Part shown: piece by piece, positions 63,787-64,000 of the stretch
Numbering within the stretch: the first letter of the stretch is position 1
How the letters are laid out: each line of letters opens with the position of its first letter
Source: Firmicutes bacterium HGW-Firmicutes-11
GTDB lineage: Bacteria > Bacillota > Clostridia > Peptostreptococcales > Anaerovoracaceae
Length of the DNA stretch: 64,000 nucleotides
Direction: 5' to 3'
NCBI GenBank assembly: GCA_002840285.1
Contig: PHAE01000008.1
Coordinates: 1 to 64,000 of the forward strand
Position numbers and translations under genes: made by a program
The notes under the pieces: model-generated
What the model saw: the letters and a program-made list of their open reading frames with translations, nothing else
Databases searched by the model: none
What the model was told of the DNA's origin: nothing

Positions 63787-63821
63787 AAAATAAAAGGCAG
63801 GCCAATATCCACAGGCCCGCC
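63787..63821 (-). terminator. Terminator after the MazG-like gene
   Basis: Minus strand GGCGGGCC pairs with GGCCTGCC (one G-T pair) around a ten-base loop, followed by TTTTATTTTA. It lies about 10 bases after the upstream stop and just before the opine dehydrogenase start. Confidence 0.8.
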
Positions 63822-63830
63822 ATTCTACTT

Positions 63831-64000
63831 TTAGATATCGCCTTCTACGTCTTCCAGCAGGATCCTCTCACGGTACGAGCCTCGGGCTTCTCTCTTTATT
63901 AACTTGATATAATCGATGTGCATCGGTTCGTATTCTTTTAATTCCACCAGACAATCGAGCGCTTCGTAGATGTCTGCGATCTCTTCTTCGTTGCCTGTGA
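63831..64000 (-). CDS. MazG-like NTP pyrophosphohydrolase (5' end outside window)
   Basis: The last 56 residues of a protein continue past the right edge; I translated them directly. EEEIADIYEALDCLVEL carries the second ExxD half-motif of the MazG/all-alpha NTP pyrophosphatase fold, and the end KREARGSYRERILLEDVE matches small phosphoribosyl-ATP-pyrophosphohydrolase-like house-cleaning enzymes, which end in a similar ERGxFxxRxxLxxVE pattern. Such proteins remove damaged nucleotides. The first half, including the first metal-binding EExxE motif, is outside the window, so the call is provisional. Its terminator separates it from the opine dehydrogenase run. Confidence 0.6.
   Translation of the reverse strand, partial: TGNEEEIADIYEALDCLVELKEYEPMHIDYIKLIKREARGSYRERILLEDVEGDI

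Overview
The window looks like the chromosome of a member of the Clostridia (Firmicutes). It has a Clostridia-style division and cell-wall cluster (mraZ, rsmH, ftsL, a PASTA-type class B PBP, murF, mraY, murD, ftsW/spoVE, murG, divIB, two DUF881 proteins, the small basic protein, ftsZ; no ftsA, murC or murB among them). It also has a SigI/RsgI pair, a CD3072-type desulfidase relative, PduL, an AGCS sodium:alanine symporter and AGGAGG-type ribosome binding sites. Assignment below class is not attempted. No rRNA, tRNA, CRISPR array, insertion sequence or prophage was seen. Almost all sequence is coding; the only gene-free stretch above 300 bases is about 52.32-52.76 kb.

Layout. 1-8.9 kb (minus): argS (cut by the left edge), a DUF523 protein, mutS2 (its Smr domain broken by a frameshift), zapA, pheT, pheS and an RNA 2'-O-methyltransferase. 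8.9-22.9 kb (minus): the dcw cluster, read from a promoter overlapped by 10-bp-spaced GTGG repeats that look like a MraZ operator. 23-24.6 kb (minus): sfsA and a NYN-domain protein. 24.7-28.3 kb (plus): lgt, ychF and the alanine symporter. 28.3-39.3 kb (minus): a run starting at tig through clpP, clpX, lon, engB, a DUF1232 protein, hpt, pduL and deoC, then sucCD and a ferritin-like protein. 39.4-44.3 kb: CYTH protein, a PfoR-like EIIC membrane protein, ogt, then perR-katA and a DUF454 protein. 44.3-48 kb (minus): an iron-sulfur/YjeF fusion, a TudS relative, sigI, rsgI. 48.1-52.3 kb: a SulP transporter, a YedK-type abasic-site protein, a kinase, an ECF S-component and an EamA transporter.

52.7-63.8 kb (minus) is the accessory part and the most interesting. 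A six-gene, tightly coupled run reads: opine-type dehydrogenase, a large B12-domain protein of unknown reaction, an AsnB homologue that has lost the glutaminase Cys and the glutamine-binding loop, a stand-alone B12-binding protein carrying the W-x9-E-H signature of CarH-type adenosylcobalamin photoreceptors, a GGDEF protein (start codon overlaps the photoreceptor-like stop), and a small membrane protein. A strong terminator ends the run. Next on the same strand come an NhaC-type antiporter, an N-carbamoylputrescine-amidase-like hydrolase and a YtcJ-type amidohydrolase. My reading (inference) is a metabolic cassette that makes or converts an amino-acid derivative, coupled to a light- or B12-responsive c-di-GMP output. 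A MazG-like gene is cut by the right edge.
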